A stretch of 30,971 nucleotides of DNA from an uncultured Sinobacteraceae bacterium (GCA_937902995.1 CALEKY010000066.1:1-30971); one strand, 5' to 3'. Shown: positions 16,342-23,876, counted from the stretch's first letter. A program made the numbers and translations. The notes: a model not told the origin generated them from the sequence alone.

Positions 16342-16427
16342 AACGGCAGCGCAGGGCCGGTACCGCTGGGTGCTGCGTACGATCAGAGACAATAGCCTGC
16401 AGGTCACAGTCGATAACGAAAGGCGAG

Positions 16428-17642
16428 TCACGGGCGCGACAAGGGACTGCGTGGTGTGGGCTGTGGGGGAGAGGTGCGTGTGACTCCGTTCCTTAAGGCA
16501 ACGACTTGTTCGTAGACTTCCTCGTACCGGCGCGCGCATGTATCGATGAAGTAGCTCTCCACGAGTAGGCGATTGTGATGTCCGTAGCGGAGTCGGCTTT
16601 CGCGATCGCGGTGCAGCTCGATGATTGCACTCGCGAAAGCAGCTTCATCGTTCAATGGCACGACGAAACCCGTTCTGTGAGAGGCCAAGAAGTCCGTCTG
16701 TCCGCCGCGGTCGTAGCAGACGATCGGCAACCCGAACGCCATCGCTTCGAGAAAGACCAGTCCGAAGCCTTCGTGCTGGCTGGTCGTCGCGAACGCATCC
16801 GAAATCGACAGTGCTGCATATTTCTCGGCATCGCTCACCATGCCGAGCAGGTGCACTCGACTGGCTATACCGAGCTCGTGAGCTTGGCGGCCGATCGCAT
16901 CGCGGTCTGGACCATCGCCTACCACCAGTAAATGCACATCGTCGAGCCCGGTTCCGGCAATCGTGTGAACGAGCCGACAAGTAGCTTTACGTGCGACGAG
17001 TCGTCCGACGGTGACGAGCACGAACGCGTTGTCGGGCACACCGAACTGCGCCCGCGAGGCGTGAGCGACAGCATTCGGTCGTTCGATTCCGAGCGGAATC
17101 AAACCGACGTCGCGGTTCACGTTGTACAGCTCGCGTACGTGTCGCGCCGTATCGTTGGATTGACCGACGACGGCATCGGCTCTACGGAGCAGCCAGCGAA
17201 CTGCCGCGCGCAGCGGCGGGTGCAGGTGCGGAGAGCTGCGTTTGCTCGGATCGAACAAGTCCCCGCCGTGCACGGACAGAACGTTGGGAATGCCGTACCC
17301 GCGTGCGAGCGCATGTCCGAGCGGTCCAGTCGGCACGACGAAATGCGTGTTGATGACGTCGAATCGGTTCTTCCGTCCGAGCTGCAAGCCGCGCGCAAAT
17401 CCGGTCGGCAGATACGCGAACATCGACGGAAAATTTGCGACAGCCAGATTGCGGCGAAAGAACACGGGCACGCGTACGATTCGTGCACCTGCATCGATGC
17501 TTTCCGCCGGCAGTTCTCCGGCGCGGGAAGTCAGCACGGTCACTTCGTGACGACGTGCAAGCTGCCTTGCGAGCGCCGCCATTACGACACCGCCGCCTCC
17601 GCCAAGCGGCGGGTATTCGTAATTACAAAACAAGATTCTCAC
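16428..17642 (-). CDS. Glycosyltransferase family 4 (GT-B)
   Basis: The 404-residue cytoplasmic enzyme begins with MRILFCNYEYPPLGGGGGVV, typical of GT4, and carries VGRLVARKA, a VVGDGPDR nucleotide-binding segment and the EX7E motif EGFGLVFLE (about 315-323). It probably adds one EPS sugar; donor and linkage cannot be read. The start is GTG 17642, with no Shine-Dalgarno and a possible sigma-54 promoter 13 bp upstream, so a leaderless transcript is possible. The last 20 residues (SPPQPTPRSPLSRP) are low complexity and appear to be a readthrough into intergenic sequence. The amidotransferase follows 118 bp downstream on the same strand. Confidence 0.92.
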   Translation of the reverse strand: MRILFCNYEYPPLGGGGGVVMAALARQLARRHEVTVLTSRAGELPAESIDAGARIVRVPVFFRRNLAVANFPSMFAYLPTGFARGLQLGRKNRFDVINTHFVVPTGPLGHALARGYGIPNVLSVHGGDLFDPSKRSSPHLHPPLRAAVRWLLRRADAVVGQSNDTARHVRELYNVNRDVGLIPLGIERPNAVAHASRAQFGVPDNAFVLVTVGRLVARKATCRLVHTIAGTGLDDVHLLVVGDGPDRDAIGRQAHELGIASRVHLLGMVSDAEKYAALSISDAFATTSQHEGFGLVFLEAMAFGLPIVCYDRGGQTDFLASHRTGFVVPLNDEAAFASAIIELHRDRESRLRYGHHNRLLVESYFIDTCARRYEEVYEQVVALRNGVTRTSPPQPTPRSPLSRP

Positions 17643-17653
17643 GCGGGATGAGG

Positions 17654-17669
17654 AGCAAGAATGATGCCG
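17654..17669 (-). promoter_or_regulatory. Possible sigma-54 promoter at the very start of the GT4 gene
   Basis: On the minus strand CGGCATCATTCTTGCT has GG-N10-GC spacing and a perfect TTGCT half, with CGGCAT in place of TGGCAC. Transcription would begin at about 17643, essentially at the GTG start codon, which itself lacks a Shine-Dalgarno. The implied leaderless arrangement is unusual, so chance is a real alternative. Confidence 0.35.
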
Positions 17670-17674
17670 TTTCA

Positions 17675-17806
17675 GGCAACAGGCGACAGCAGAAGGGATT
17701 GGGGCTCGGGGCTTGGGGCTCCCGAAAAGAGCTCCGGGCAGCGGGAGCGAACGCTCACGTGAGAGGAGCTCGCGAAGCGAGAACTGTGGTCTGGAGCCTG
17801 TCGCCT
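17675..17806. repeat. Small intergenic repeat element with inverted AGGCGACAG ends
   Basis: Heptamers GGCAACA and GGCGACA (17675-17688) open the element and CTGTCGCCT (17798-17806) closes it, giving a perfect 9-bp terminal inverted repeat AGGCGACAG (17681-17689) about 126 bp end to end. Inside are a G-rich tract (GGGATTGGGG, GGGGCTTGGGG) and short hairpins such as CTCGCgaaGCGAG (17770-17782). Related G-rich sequence recurs at 29018-29041 and the heptamers at 16314 and 30954. It encodes no transposase, and could be a MITE-like or REP-like dispersed element. Confidence 0.55.
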
Positions 17807-17881
17807 AGCCTTCTTCGGAACCGCAGCTGACGCCGCCGTATTTACAGGGTCTCTCTGGCGTTGTTCCGTAGGGATTCGACG

Positions 17882-18640
17882 ATGAACGTCCAACCGCTCA
17901 GGCCTGAGCTCCCGACGCGGCGCCGTCTTGCGGCGCGGCTCGAGCCGTTCGATTCGTATTGGCAGGCGCCGAAAGACGTCGAAGGCGGCTTCAAGGCGTT
18001 CACTGCATATTACAAGGCGAACTATTTGCCTCACCTGCCGGAAGACCGCGAAGCGCGCATCCTGGTCGTAAGTTGCGGGCCGGGCTACTTGTTGAACGCA
18101 CTAGCGGAGGCGGGATATCGCAACGTGGTCGGTATCGATTCCGATCCGAGCAAAGCGGCGGTCGGCCAAAAGCGCGGTCTTGCGTGCGAAGTCGCCGAAG
18201 CGTTTCCGTATCTTGAGCATCATCGCGGCGAATACGACGTCATCATTCCGGAGCAGGAGCTGAATCATCTGACGATCGACGAGACCATCGAGTTCTTGCG
18301 GCTGTGTCACGATGCGCTCAAGCCGGGCGGCCGCGTCATCGTCTACGCCATGAATGGCGCGAATCCTTTCGTCGGCTCGGAAAATCTTTCACACAACATC
18401 GACCATTTCTACAACGTCACCGAGTACAGCCTGACGCAGCTCCTGCAACTCGGGGGCTTCACCGACGTTCGTCCGTTTGCGCTCAAGCTCTATGTGTTCT
18501 GGAAGAATCCGCTCAATTACGTCGGCTTGGCAGTGACGTCGCTGCTCGAGCTCGCCATGCGTGCGATTTTCATGCTGTACGGCAAGAAGGTGCGAGTGTT
18601 GAGCAAGAAGGTCGGAGCAGTGGCGCGGAAAGGCGCGTGA
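17882..18640 (+). CDS. SAM-dependent class I methyltransferase
   Basis: The 252-residue protein has the SAM-binding motif I ILVVSCGPGY (60-69) followed by GYRNVVGIDSD, then a motif II/III region (YDVIIPEQELNHL, LKPGGRVIVYAMN) and a C-terminal part with a hydrophobic stretch near 210-232 that may touch the membrane. ATG 17882 follows AGGGA by seven bases; an upstream TTG at 17861 is less likely. It is the only plus-strand gene between two minus-strand groups and converges with the pseudokinase gene. Sugar methylation in the EPS repeat is the simplest role, but the substrate is not shown by sequence. The 239-bp gap before it contains the small repeat element and the possible promoter of the opposite gene. 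Confidence 0.88.
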   Translation: MNVQPLRPELPTRRRLAARLEPFDSYWQAPKDVEGGFKAFTAYYKANYLPHLPEDREARILVVSCGPGYLLNALAEAGYRNVVGIDSDPSKAAVGQKRGLACEVAEAFPYLEHHRGEYDVIIPEQELNHLTIDETIEFLRLCHDALKPGGRVIVYAMNGANPFVGSENLSHNIDHFYNVTEYSLTQLLQLGGFTDVRPFALKLYVFWKNPLNYVGLAVTSLLELAMRAIFMLYGKKVRVLSKKVGAVARKGA

Positions 18641-18714
18641 CGCTGGCGCGAGGCGTCAGTCAGAGAGGCACGGCCGCGCGCTGACTACGGATTGCAGTTC
18701 ACGGCTTACATATA

Positions 18715-18741
18715 GGCTGAGGCCGCCGAGCGGCCTCAGCC
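18715..18741. terminator. Perfect 11-bp hairpin between converging genes, possible terminator
   Basis: GGCTGAGGCCG-N5-CGGCCTCAGCC forms a strong stem with a 5-nt loop, 74 bp after the methyltransferase stop, and it includes the stop codon of the converging pseudokinase gene. No T-tract follows on either strand, so it is not a classical intrinsic terminator; it may still stabilise 3' ends or stop converging polymerases. Confidence 0.45.
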
Positions 18742-19794
18742 CAATCGCGTCACAACCACGGCCACGATCATCGCCGCAATACAGGCCGCGATCAGTATCA
18801 ACCAGCGTTTTTCGTCGCGTTCGTTGAGTGTCGCCGTAACGACGGGAGGCGAGGCCGGGCGTGCGGGCGGTGGATTCCGCGAAGCGCGAGGCACGATTGC
18901 AGTCGCAAGCGTCTTGAGGTCGGATTGGCGCGTCTCGCGATCCCACGCCAGGCCCTCCAACAGCGCTGCCGATTGATTCTCGGATAGCTGCGGAGGTGGT
19001 TCGGGGCTGAGGTTCTCGTCACGCGCTTCTTTCGCCGATCGGCGCTCGAACGGATGATGTCCGGAGATCATCTCGTACGCGATGCTGCTGAAGCTGTAGA
19101 TATCGTCTTGAATGGTTGCCGAAGCGCCCTCGAGTATTTGCGGACTTGCATAAGCTCGCGAAGCGGCGCTGGGCGTATCGGTCTGCGCACAGCCGAATCC
19201 GAGAAGCTTCACTCGATCGCCAGGCAGTACGAATACATGTGCAGGACTCAGCCGGCCGTGAACGATGCCGACCGAATGCGCGTAGCTCAACGCATCCGCG
19301 ATTTGCATCAAGATTCGACGCACCAATGCCGGCGGCGGCGCACCGGAGTAGCTGTGCAACAACTCCGCAAGCGATCGGCCTTCGAGCAGCTCCATCGTCA
19401 AGAAGCGGAGGTCGCCTTCGCTCTGCAGATCGAACACCTCGACGATTCCCGCATGCGATAGCCGTTTGGTTTGCTCGAACTGTCGCTCGAGACGCTCGAT
19501 GGCACGACGTGCTGTTTCCGTGGGCGCGCCGATGAGCATGGGCGCTTTTACCGCGACGAAGGCAGGGGTCTCTCGAGTCGCCTCCAGATCGCGAGCGTGG
19601 AACACAGTGCATGCGCCGCCCGAATCCAACACTCGGGTGAGCACGTACCGATCGAGCAGGATGCGTCCGGGTGCAACCGGGCCGCCGCGAACGCTTCGTT
19701 CAGGGGAGTTGGCAGCAGCGGCCAGCTCATCGAGATCGATCGTGCGATCGATTTGCTCGCTCGTCTTCGGCGAGAGGTCGGCTGCCCGATCCAT
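18736..19794 (-). CDS. Tail-anchored Hanks-type pseudokinase
   Basis: The 352-residue protein (ATG 19794) is a Ser/Thr kinase fold without catalytic residues. About 45 residues precede the domain; the glycine loop is degenerate (LDSGGACTVF). The ATP-anchoring lysine is kept (K83 in FVAVKAP), and E107 may be its helix-C partner. The catalytic loop HRDLKPxN reads HGRLSPAH (169-176), so the catalytic Asp is Arg171, and the metal-binding DFG reads GFG (189-191). Later landmarks (YASPQILEG, DIYSFSSIAYEMISGHHPF) are clear. After a Pro-rich linker a single helix WLILIAACIAAMIVAVVV ends the protein, placing the kinase fold in the cytoplasm. Catalysis is improbable; a sensing or scaffolding role in EPS assembly is inferred. 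It is last in a four-gene operon, 11 bp after the epimerase. Confidence 0.88.
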   Translation of the reverse strand: MDRAADLSPKTSEQIDRTIDLDELAAAANSPERSVRGGPVAPGRILLDRYVLTRVLDSGGACTVFHARDLEATRETPAFVAVKAPMLIGAPTETARRAIERLERQFEQTKRLSHAGIVEVFDLQSEGDLRFLTMELLEGRSLAELLHSYSGAPPPALVRRILMQIADALSYAHSVGIVHGRLSPAHVFVLPGDRVKLLGFGCAQTDTPSAASRAYASPQILEGASATIQDDIYSFSSIAYEMISGHHPFERRSAKEARDENLSPEPPPQLSENQSAALLEGLAWDRETRQSDLKTLATAIVPRASRNPPPARPASPPVVTATLNERDEKRWLILIAACIAAMIVAVVVTRLG

Positions 19795-19805
19795 GCGTGC
19801 ACCGG

Positions 19806-20852
19806 CTAGATGCGGGCTGTGCCCGACAGCGCTGCTTCGGTACGCTCGGGTAGATAGCCCTGCGCGCGGTACCACGCCAGCGTCGCACGTGCACCGTCGG
19901 AGAACTTCGTTGTCGGTTCGAAGCCGAGCAGATCCCTGGCCTTCGTCGTCGAGAACACGAACGATTTGCGGAAAAAGTCCAGACTGCGCGGGTGCAACGG
20001 CGAGCGAATCCCGGCGAGCCGCAGCGGAACGTTGAGCACGGTGGCGGCAGCGAGCACCGGCCACATCGGAACGCGCAGGCGAGGCACCGGACGCTCGAGT
20101 GCACGCGCGATGTGCTCGATCATTTCGCGCGTGGACATGGGCTCGTTGCCGACGAGCGGCACGATCTCGCCGACCGCTTCCCCCGAGGTGAGCGCCGCAA
20201 GCAGCCCGCGGATGAGATCGTCGACATAGATCGGCTGGCGCAGATTCTTGCCGTTGCCGATCAAGACGAACCGATTGCGGTCGATCGCCTTGTACAGTTT
20301 GAGCAGACGCAGATCGCCTGGGCCGTAGGTTTCGCCGATCCGAACGATTGCGGTTTCGAAGTGCCCGGCATTTGCGAGCACGGCATCTTCGGCGGCGAGC
20401 TTCGTTCGCGTGTAGCTGTTGAGCGGCTGCGTTCGCGTGTAATCGTTGATCGTTCCCTGCCTGGACGATCCGTAGACACCGATCGTGCTGCCATAGACGA
20501 AGCGTTGGATGCCGGTCGCGCGAGCTCGTTCGAGCAGCAGCTCCGTGGCGCCGAGATTGATGGAGCGAAAGTATTCCTCGTTTCTTTCGTTCTCGTGCTG
20601 GGCGGCTGCAAGGTGCACGATCGCATTGCGTCCTGAGACGATACGTCGAACGAAAGCCGGATCCCGCAGATCGCCCAGGTGTACTTGAATGCCGGACGCG
20701 CTGAGCTCACGCAAGCGTGCACGTTCGGCATCGTTGGCATCGCGACCGGCAAACTCGGCATCGATACCGATCCGGCGCAGATGCAGCGCCAGTCGCGAGC
20801 CGATGAAACCGCTCACACCTGTAACTAGGAGACGAAGATCGCCGGGATTCAT
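19806..20852 (-). CDS. NAD(P)-dependent nucleotide-sugar epimerase/dehydratase (extended SDR)
   Basis: The 348-residue protein is an extended short-chain dehydrogenase. It has the nucleotide motif TGVSGFIG (11-18), HLAA (80-83), the active-site pair YxxxK as Y147-TRT-K151, a Ser/Thr at 122-123 (GSTIGVYG) and a C-terminal substrate domain with QPIYVDDLIRGL. It probably alters the sugar of a nucleotide sugar (epimerisation, dehydration or reduction) for the EPS repeat; sugar identity is not readable. The ATG overlaps the stop of the upstream GlpD-like gene by four bases, so translation is coupled. A 3-beta-hydroxysteroid dehydrogenase-like role is a less likely alternative. Confidence 0.9.
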   Translation of the reverse strand: MNPGDLRLLVTGVSGFIGSRLALHLRRIGIDAEFAGRDANDAERARLRELSASGIQVHLGDLRDPAFVRRIVSGRNAIVHLAAAQHENERNEEYFRSINLGATELLLERARATGIQRFVYGSTIGVYGSSRQGTINDYTRTQPLNSYTRTKLAAEDAVLANAGHFETAIVRIGETYGPGDLRLLKLYKAIDRNRFVLIGNGKNLRQPIYVDDLIRGLLAALTSGEAVGEIVPLVGNEPMSTREMIEHIARALERPVPRLRVPMWPVLAAATVLNVPLRLAGIRSPLHPRSLDFFRKSFVFSTTKARDLLGFEPTTKFSDGARATLAWYRAQGYLPERTEAALSGTARI

Positions 20853-22594
20853 GCGCTCAACTTTGCAAGCATCGAGCCAACGGATGCGTTTTGCACGCGG
20901 TCCGCTGCACCGGTGCGGTCGACGGCGTGATGTCGTGCGAGCGCTGCTTCCGTGTCCGAAATTTCATCGCTGATGCGTTGCGCAGACCAGCCGAGATACC
21001 GAGCCATGCACTCTGCCGTGAACTCGAGTGCGGCGCGCCCTGGATGCTCGTGTCCGCTCATGTCCGTGCGTCGTAAGACAATATCGGAGAGATGCACGGC
21101 CATTTCCTCTTCGATGGCGTGCTCGACCTCGGCTGCAAGGACGTTGGTCCTCGGCACGGTTGCACGAAGGTGCTGCTCTGCCGTTGCGCGCTCGAGAACG
21201 CGCAGATAGTCCGTTCCATGGTTGCAGAGCAACGAGTCGAGCGTCGCCTCGCTCAGGAAAGCGGGGCGATTCGCGTGCGCTGCCGACCGGAAGGCTTGTA
21301 TGTCGGCGATTGCGCCGCCCGCAAGCGGCATGTTTTGCGTGTCTACCTGGGGCGGTCGCTTTTCCTGTTGAGCGAGGAGCGCATCGAGCGCGCGCTCGGC
21401 ATCGGCACGCGCCATCGTGTAACGGATGCCGATGAGCGTGACGAGGCCGCCGATCCCATGCGTTTGGCGATGGTCGATGAGCCGCGATTCCTTGCCGAAT
21501 TGCAAAGCGTTGTCGTCGGCATGATCGCCGAAAGGCACCAAACCGCAGTCGGAGAAAACGATCTCGCGTCGAGCCAGTTTCAAATTCGGGTTGACGGCAT
21601 TGATCTCCTCGAGCCACTGCTCGAGCTCGGGCTCCTCGATGCGTGCGGCATCCGGCGATTGCGGAAAGAGACGATGCCATACGCCGACGAGCGTCTTGTC
21701 GCGCCATGGAACCAGAAACAGGTGCCGATTGGCACGGCTCAACACGGCATCCTGGTCGCGGCTCAATCCGGGAATGGCGAGCGCGTACGAAGAGCTTGGC
21801 GGGCGGTCGATGATGAAATACGCATCGCGAGAAAAATTGCTGCGCTGCCATGCGCCGAACCGGCTCGCATCGTCGAACAGATACTCCGCCCAAGGGCCTG
21901 CTGCATTCAAAATGCCGCGCGCACGGATGACGAACCGCTCGCCGTCGAGACGGTCTTCGACCTCCGCGCCGATGGCTGTACGACCGTCGAAGACGATTCG
22001 CTTCGCTTCGACGTAGTTGCAGGCGACTGCGCCTGCCGCGACAGCCGATTTGACGAAGGCCAGCACCAACCGGGCCGGGTTGTGCATCTGTCCGTCTTCG
22101 AAGATTGCGGCGCCGGTCAATCCAACAGAATCCAGATGCGGAAAGAGCTCGAGCGTTTCTGTGCGCGACAAGAAGCGACCCGGTCCGATCCGGCGCGCGG
22201 GATCGCGAATGCCGCGGTTGCGATCCCACGTCAGCACGTCGTAGGCACGCAATCCTGCGCCGAGAAACAGCTTGCCTCTGCGCCCGCGTCCGTACGTGGG
22301 GATCGCGATCGGCAGCGGTTTGACCAGATGCGGTGCGGTTCGCAGCAATGCGGAGCGCTCGCGGCACGAAGCGCGTGCGCGGACAACGTCCAGGTGCTGC
22401 AGGTAACGAATGCCGCCGTGGACCATCTTGAAACATTCGGCCGATGCACCGCTGCCGAAGTCTGCGCGCTCGATGAGCGCGGTCTTCAATCCGCGCAGCG
22501 CGGCGCTGCGCGCGGCCGCCGCGCCGAACGCCCCACCGCCCACGACCAGAACGTCGAAGGTTGTATCGATCAGAGCTCGTGCGTTGCGCTGCAT
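20849..22594 (-). CDS. GlpD-like FAD-dependent glycerol-3-phosphate dehydrogenase
   Basis: The 581-residue protein matches GlpD in length and order. It has an N-terminal FAD motif VVGGGAFGAAAARSAALRG (17-35), then GSGASAECFKMVHGGIRYLQ, where GlpD has its conserved S-x-x-x-x-x-HGGxRYL segment. A central substrate domain includes LFLVPWRDKTLVGV, and an alpha-helical C-terminal domain (about 420-560) ends it. The normal role is oxidation of glycerol-3-phosphate to dihydroxyacetone phosphate at the membrane, with electrons to quinone. It is odd in an EPS operon: it follows a methyltransferase by 57 bp and overlaps a sugar epimerase by four bases. It may act on a glycerol-phosphate or another alpha-hydroxy substrate tied to the polymer, or belong to ordinary glycerol use. 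Substrate residues were not verified. Confidence 0.9.
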   Translation of the reverse strand: MQRNARALIDTTFDVLVVGGGAFGAAAARSAALRGLKTALIERADFGSGASAECFKMVHGGIRYLQHLDVVRARASCRERSALLRTAPHLVKPLPIAIPTYGRGRRGKLFLGAGLRAYDVLTWDRNRGIRDPARRIGPGRFLSRTETLELFPHLDSVGLTGAAIFEDGQMHNPARLVLAFVKSAVAAGAVACNYVEAKRIVFDGRTAIGAEVEDRLDGERFVIRARGILNAAGPWAEYLFDDASRFGAWQRSNFSRDAYFIIDRPPSSSYALAIPGLSRDQDAVLSRANRHLFLVPWRDKTLVGVWHRLFPQSPDAARIEEPELEQWLEEINAVNPNLKLARREIVFSDCGLVPFGDHADDNALQFGKESRLIDHRQTHGIGGLVTLIGIRYTMARADAERALDALLAQQEKRPPQVDTQNMPLAGGAIADIQAFRSAAHANRPAFLSEATLDSLLCNHGTDYLRVLERATAEQHLRATVPRTNVLAAEVEHAIEEEMAVHLSDIVLRRTDMSGHEHPGRAALEFTAECMARYLGWSAQRISDEISDTEAALARHHAVDRTGAADRVQNASVGSMLAKLSA

Positions 22595-22651
22595 CGCTCA
22601 CCTCGAAGGCTTACGAGGACGAAATGCACGACCGATGCCGAGATCGCTCGT

Positions 22652-23473
22652 TCACGAAGTGAGCGCCGACTTCTGAATGATGAAAGTGAGATTGTTGTGT
22701 CGCCACTGCAGGCGACCGAGCGACAGCAGGGAAATCGACCTCACGGCCGTGCGCACGAGTGGACCCCACAGCGGGCTCTTCGGCAAGTACTGCCCATGAC
22801 CCATTTCTACGAGCACCTTGCAGTGATGCTCTCTGCAGTACTCGTGGATGGCCCGCCGCGAAACGATTCGATCGTGATAGGTCGGATACGGTCCATGGCC
22901 GGCCAGCCCAGCGTTGTCGAGCCGCTCCACATACCGTTTGTACAGCTTGTGCATCCAGAACGGCGTGATTCTCGTGACGAAACCGTACACGGAATCGCGA
23001 TCGGGAATCCGCAGGATCAGCAGCCCACCGGGTGCGAGCCAACGCAGGAAATTGTCCAGGACCAGCTCGGCGCCTCGAACGTGCTCCAGCACGAAGGAGT
23101 TGTAGATCACGTCGAAGGAGCTCGGCGGGAATATGTCGGTCGAGCGCAAATCTCCCACGATGATTTCGTCCACGTCGCGTATGCGCGATTTGCGAATCTC
23201 CAGCGCCTCTCTGTCTACGTCCACGGCTGTCAGGGCATAGCGTATGCCCTCGAGACGCAGCGGCCAGCTATTGCCGCAGCCCGCTTCGAGAATACGCAAG
23301 CTGTTTTCACGCGCGTGCTGCCGGATTCGCTCTTCGATGATGCGATTGCGGCTGCGGTAGTCGGTGCTGAGATCCAATGGAGGAAGCGAGCTACGTCTGC
23401 TCAGCTGAGCGCGCGCCTGCGCTGCCATCGAGGCATTGCCCGAATCCGGAGCATCAATGGTTTGCTGCGGCAC
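22652..23473 (-). CDS. SAM-dependent class I methyltransferase
   Basis: The protein has 273 residues from GTG 23473, chosen because AAGGAGA lies seven bases upstream and downstream of the predicted sigma-54 start; much longer in-frame starts up to 23854 are upstream of the promoter. SAM motif I is ILEAGCGN (61-68), then AVDVD, a motif near FDVIYNSFVLEHV and a post-motif region WLAPGGLLILRIPD, all typical of Methyltransf_11/25 enzymes. EPS sugar or lipid-carrier modification is a plausible role; the substrate is unknown. It is the first gene of the minus-strand operon that continues with the GlpD-like protein, epimerase and pseudokinase. Confidence 0.9.
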   Translation of the reverse strand: MPQQTIDAPDSGNASMAAQARAQLSRRSSLPPLDLSTDYRSRNRIIEERIRQHARENSLRILEAGCGNSWPLRLEGIRYALTAVDVDREALEIRKSRIRDVDEIIVGDLRSTDIFPPSSFDVIYNSFVLEHVRGAELVLDNFLRWLAPGGLLILRIPDRDSVYGFVTRITPFWMHKLYKRYVERLDNAGLAGHGPYPTYHDRIVSRRAIHEYCREHHCKVLVEMGHGQYLPKSPLWGPLVRTAVRSISLLSLGRLQWRHNNLTFIIQKSALTS

Positions 23474-23514
23474 GGCCGGTCTCCTTTTTCCTTGCTTTGG
23501 CAAGTGAGGTGAAA

Positions 23515-23530
23515 TGCAACGGATGTGCCA
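23515..23530 (-). promoter_or_regulatory. Consensus sigma-54 promoter of the methyltransferase-GlpD-epimerase-pseudokinase operon
   Basis: On the minus strand TGGCACATCCGTTGCA fits TGGCAC-N5-TTGCA perfectly, with GG-N10-GC spacing. The predicted start is 23504, giving a 31-nt leader that holds a small hairpin followed by AAGGAGA before GTG 23473. Confidence 0.88.
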
Positions 23531-23654
23531 CGTAGCAGACTCTTTTTTGCACGCCCGATGCGTGCCAGAGGACGTCGCTGTACGCCGTCGCCGATCGTAA
23601 ACACGATTTTTCGGCTTCGAGCCAACTTGCTGATGTAACGATTTCAGGACGCGC

Positions 23655-23671
23655 TTGTAACCTTTGCCGCG
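23655..23671 (+). promoter_or_regulatory. Candidate activator site, word B copy 2
   Basis: TTGTAACCTTTGCCGCG matches 8796-8812 at 15 of 17 bases. It lies about 125-155 bp upstream of the minus-strand sigma-54 promoter and about 160-190 bp upstream of the plus-strand one, so one site could serve both. Confidence 0.4.
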
Positions 23672-23830
23672 TTGCGACCGCAAACAGCACATTGTTGCGT
23701 CCGAGGGACGTTCGTTACGGCCGCGCGCAATGGGCGACTGCGTAAGAAACCACAAAGCTCCACGCGTGCCGGCGAACAATCGACAGGCGTCCCGCGTATA
23801 TGCAGCGTTCCTCGCGATGCTTGCATCGCG

Positions 23831-23846
23831 TGGTATGCATCTTGCT
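23831..23846 (+). promoter_or_regulatory. Sigma-54 promoter of the initiating-transferase operon
   Basis: TGGTATGCATCTTGCT has exact GG-N10-GC spacing (23832-23833, 23844-23845) and a perfect TTGC, with TGGTAT in place of TGGCAC. Transcription would start near 23857, just before a GGAG (23865-23868) that sits eight bases from ATG 23877. Confidence 0.7.
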
Positions 23847-23876
23847 CCGAACATTGATGACGATGGAGCCGAATAA

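Larger units (their letters stand above)
23474..23876. promoter_or_regulatory. Divergent control region with two sigma-54 promoters facing outward
   Basis: This 403-bp gap has no supported gene. It contains a perfect-consensus sigma-54 promoter on the minus strand (23515-23530), another on the plus strand (23831-23846) and, between them, CTGATGTAACG (23630-23640) and the 17-bp word B (23655-23671). A hairpin CTTGC-tttg-GCAAG (23491-23504) begins exactly at the predicted start of the minus-strand transcript. Confidence 0.65.

Noticed and set aside
16351..16364. Minus-strand CGGTAC-N5-CTGC element upstream of the amidotransferase
   Set aside because: Only the spacing is right; both halves deviate from consensus.
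20964..22601. A 545-codon minus-strand frame overlapping the GlpD-like gene
   Set aside because: Arg-rich out-of-frame translation of the same DNA; the GlpD frame carries the family motifs.
21092..23512. An 806-codon open frame on the plus strand opposite the GlpD and methyltransferase genes
   Set aside because: It is antisense to two well-recognised genes, has no domain resemblance and its composition (rich in Arg, His, Gln, Asp) is typical of a shadow frame in GC-rich DNA.
23474..23854. Longer N-terminus (up to 127 residues) for the methyltransferase at 22652-23473
   Set aside because: It would span the consensus sigma-54 promoter and has no family resemblance; GTG 23473 has a strong ribosome-binding site.
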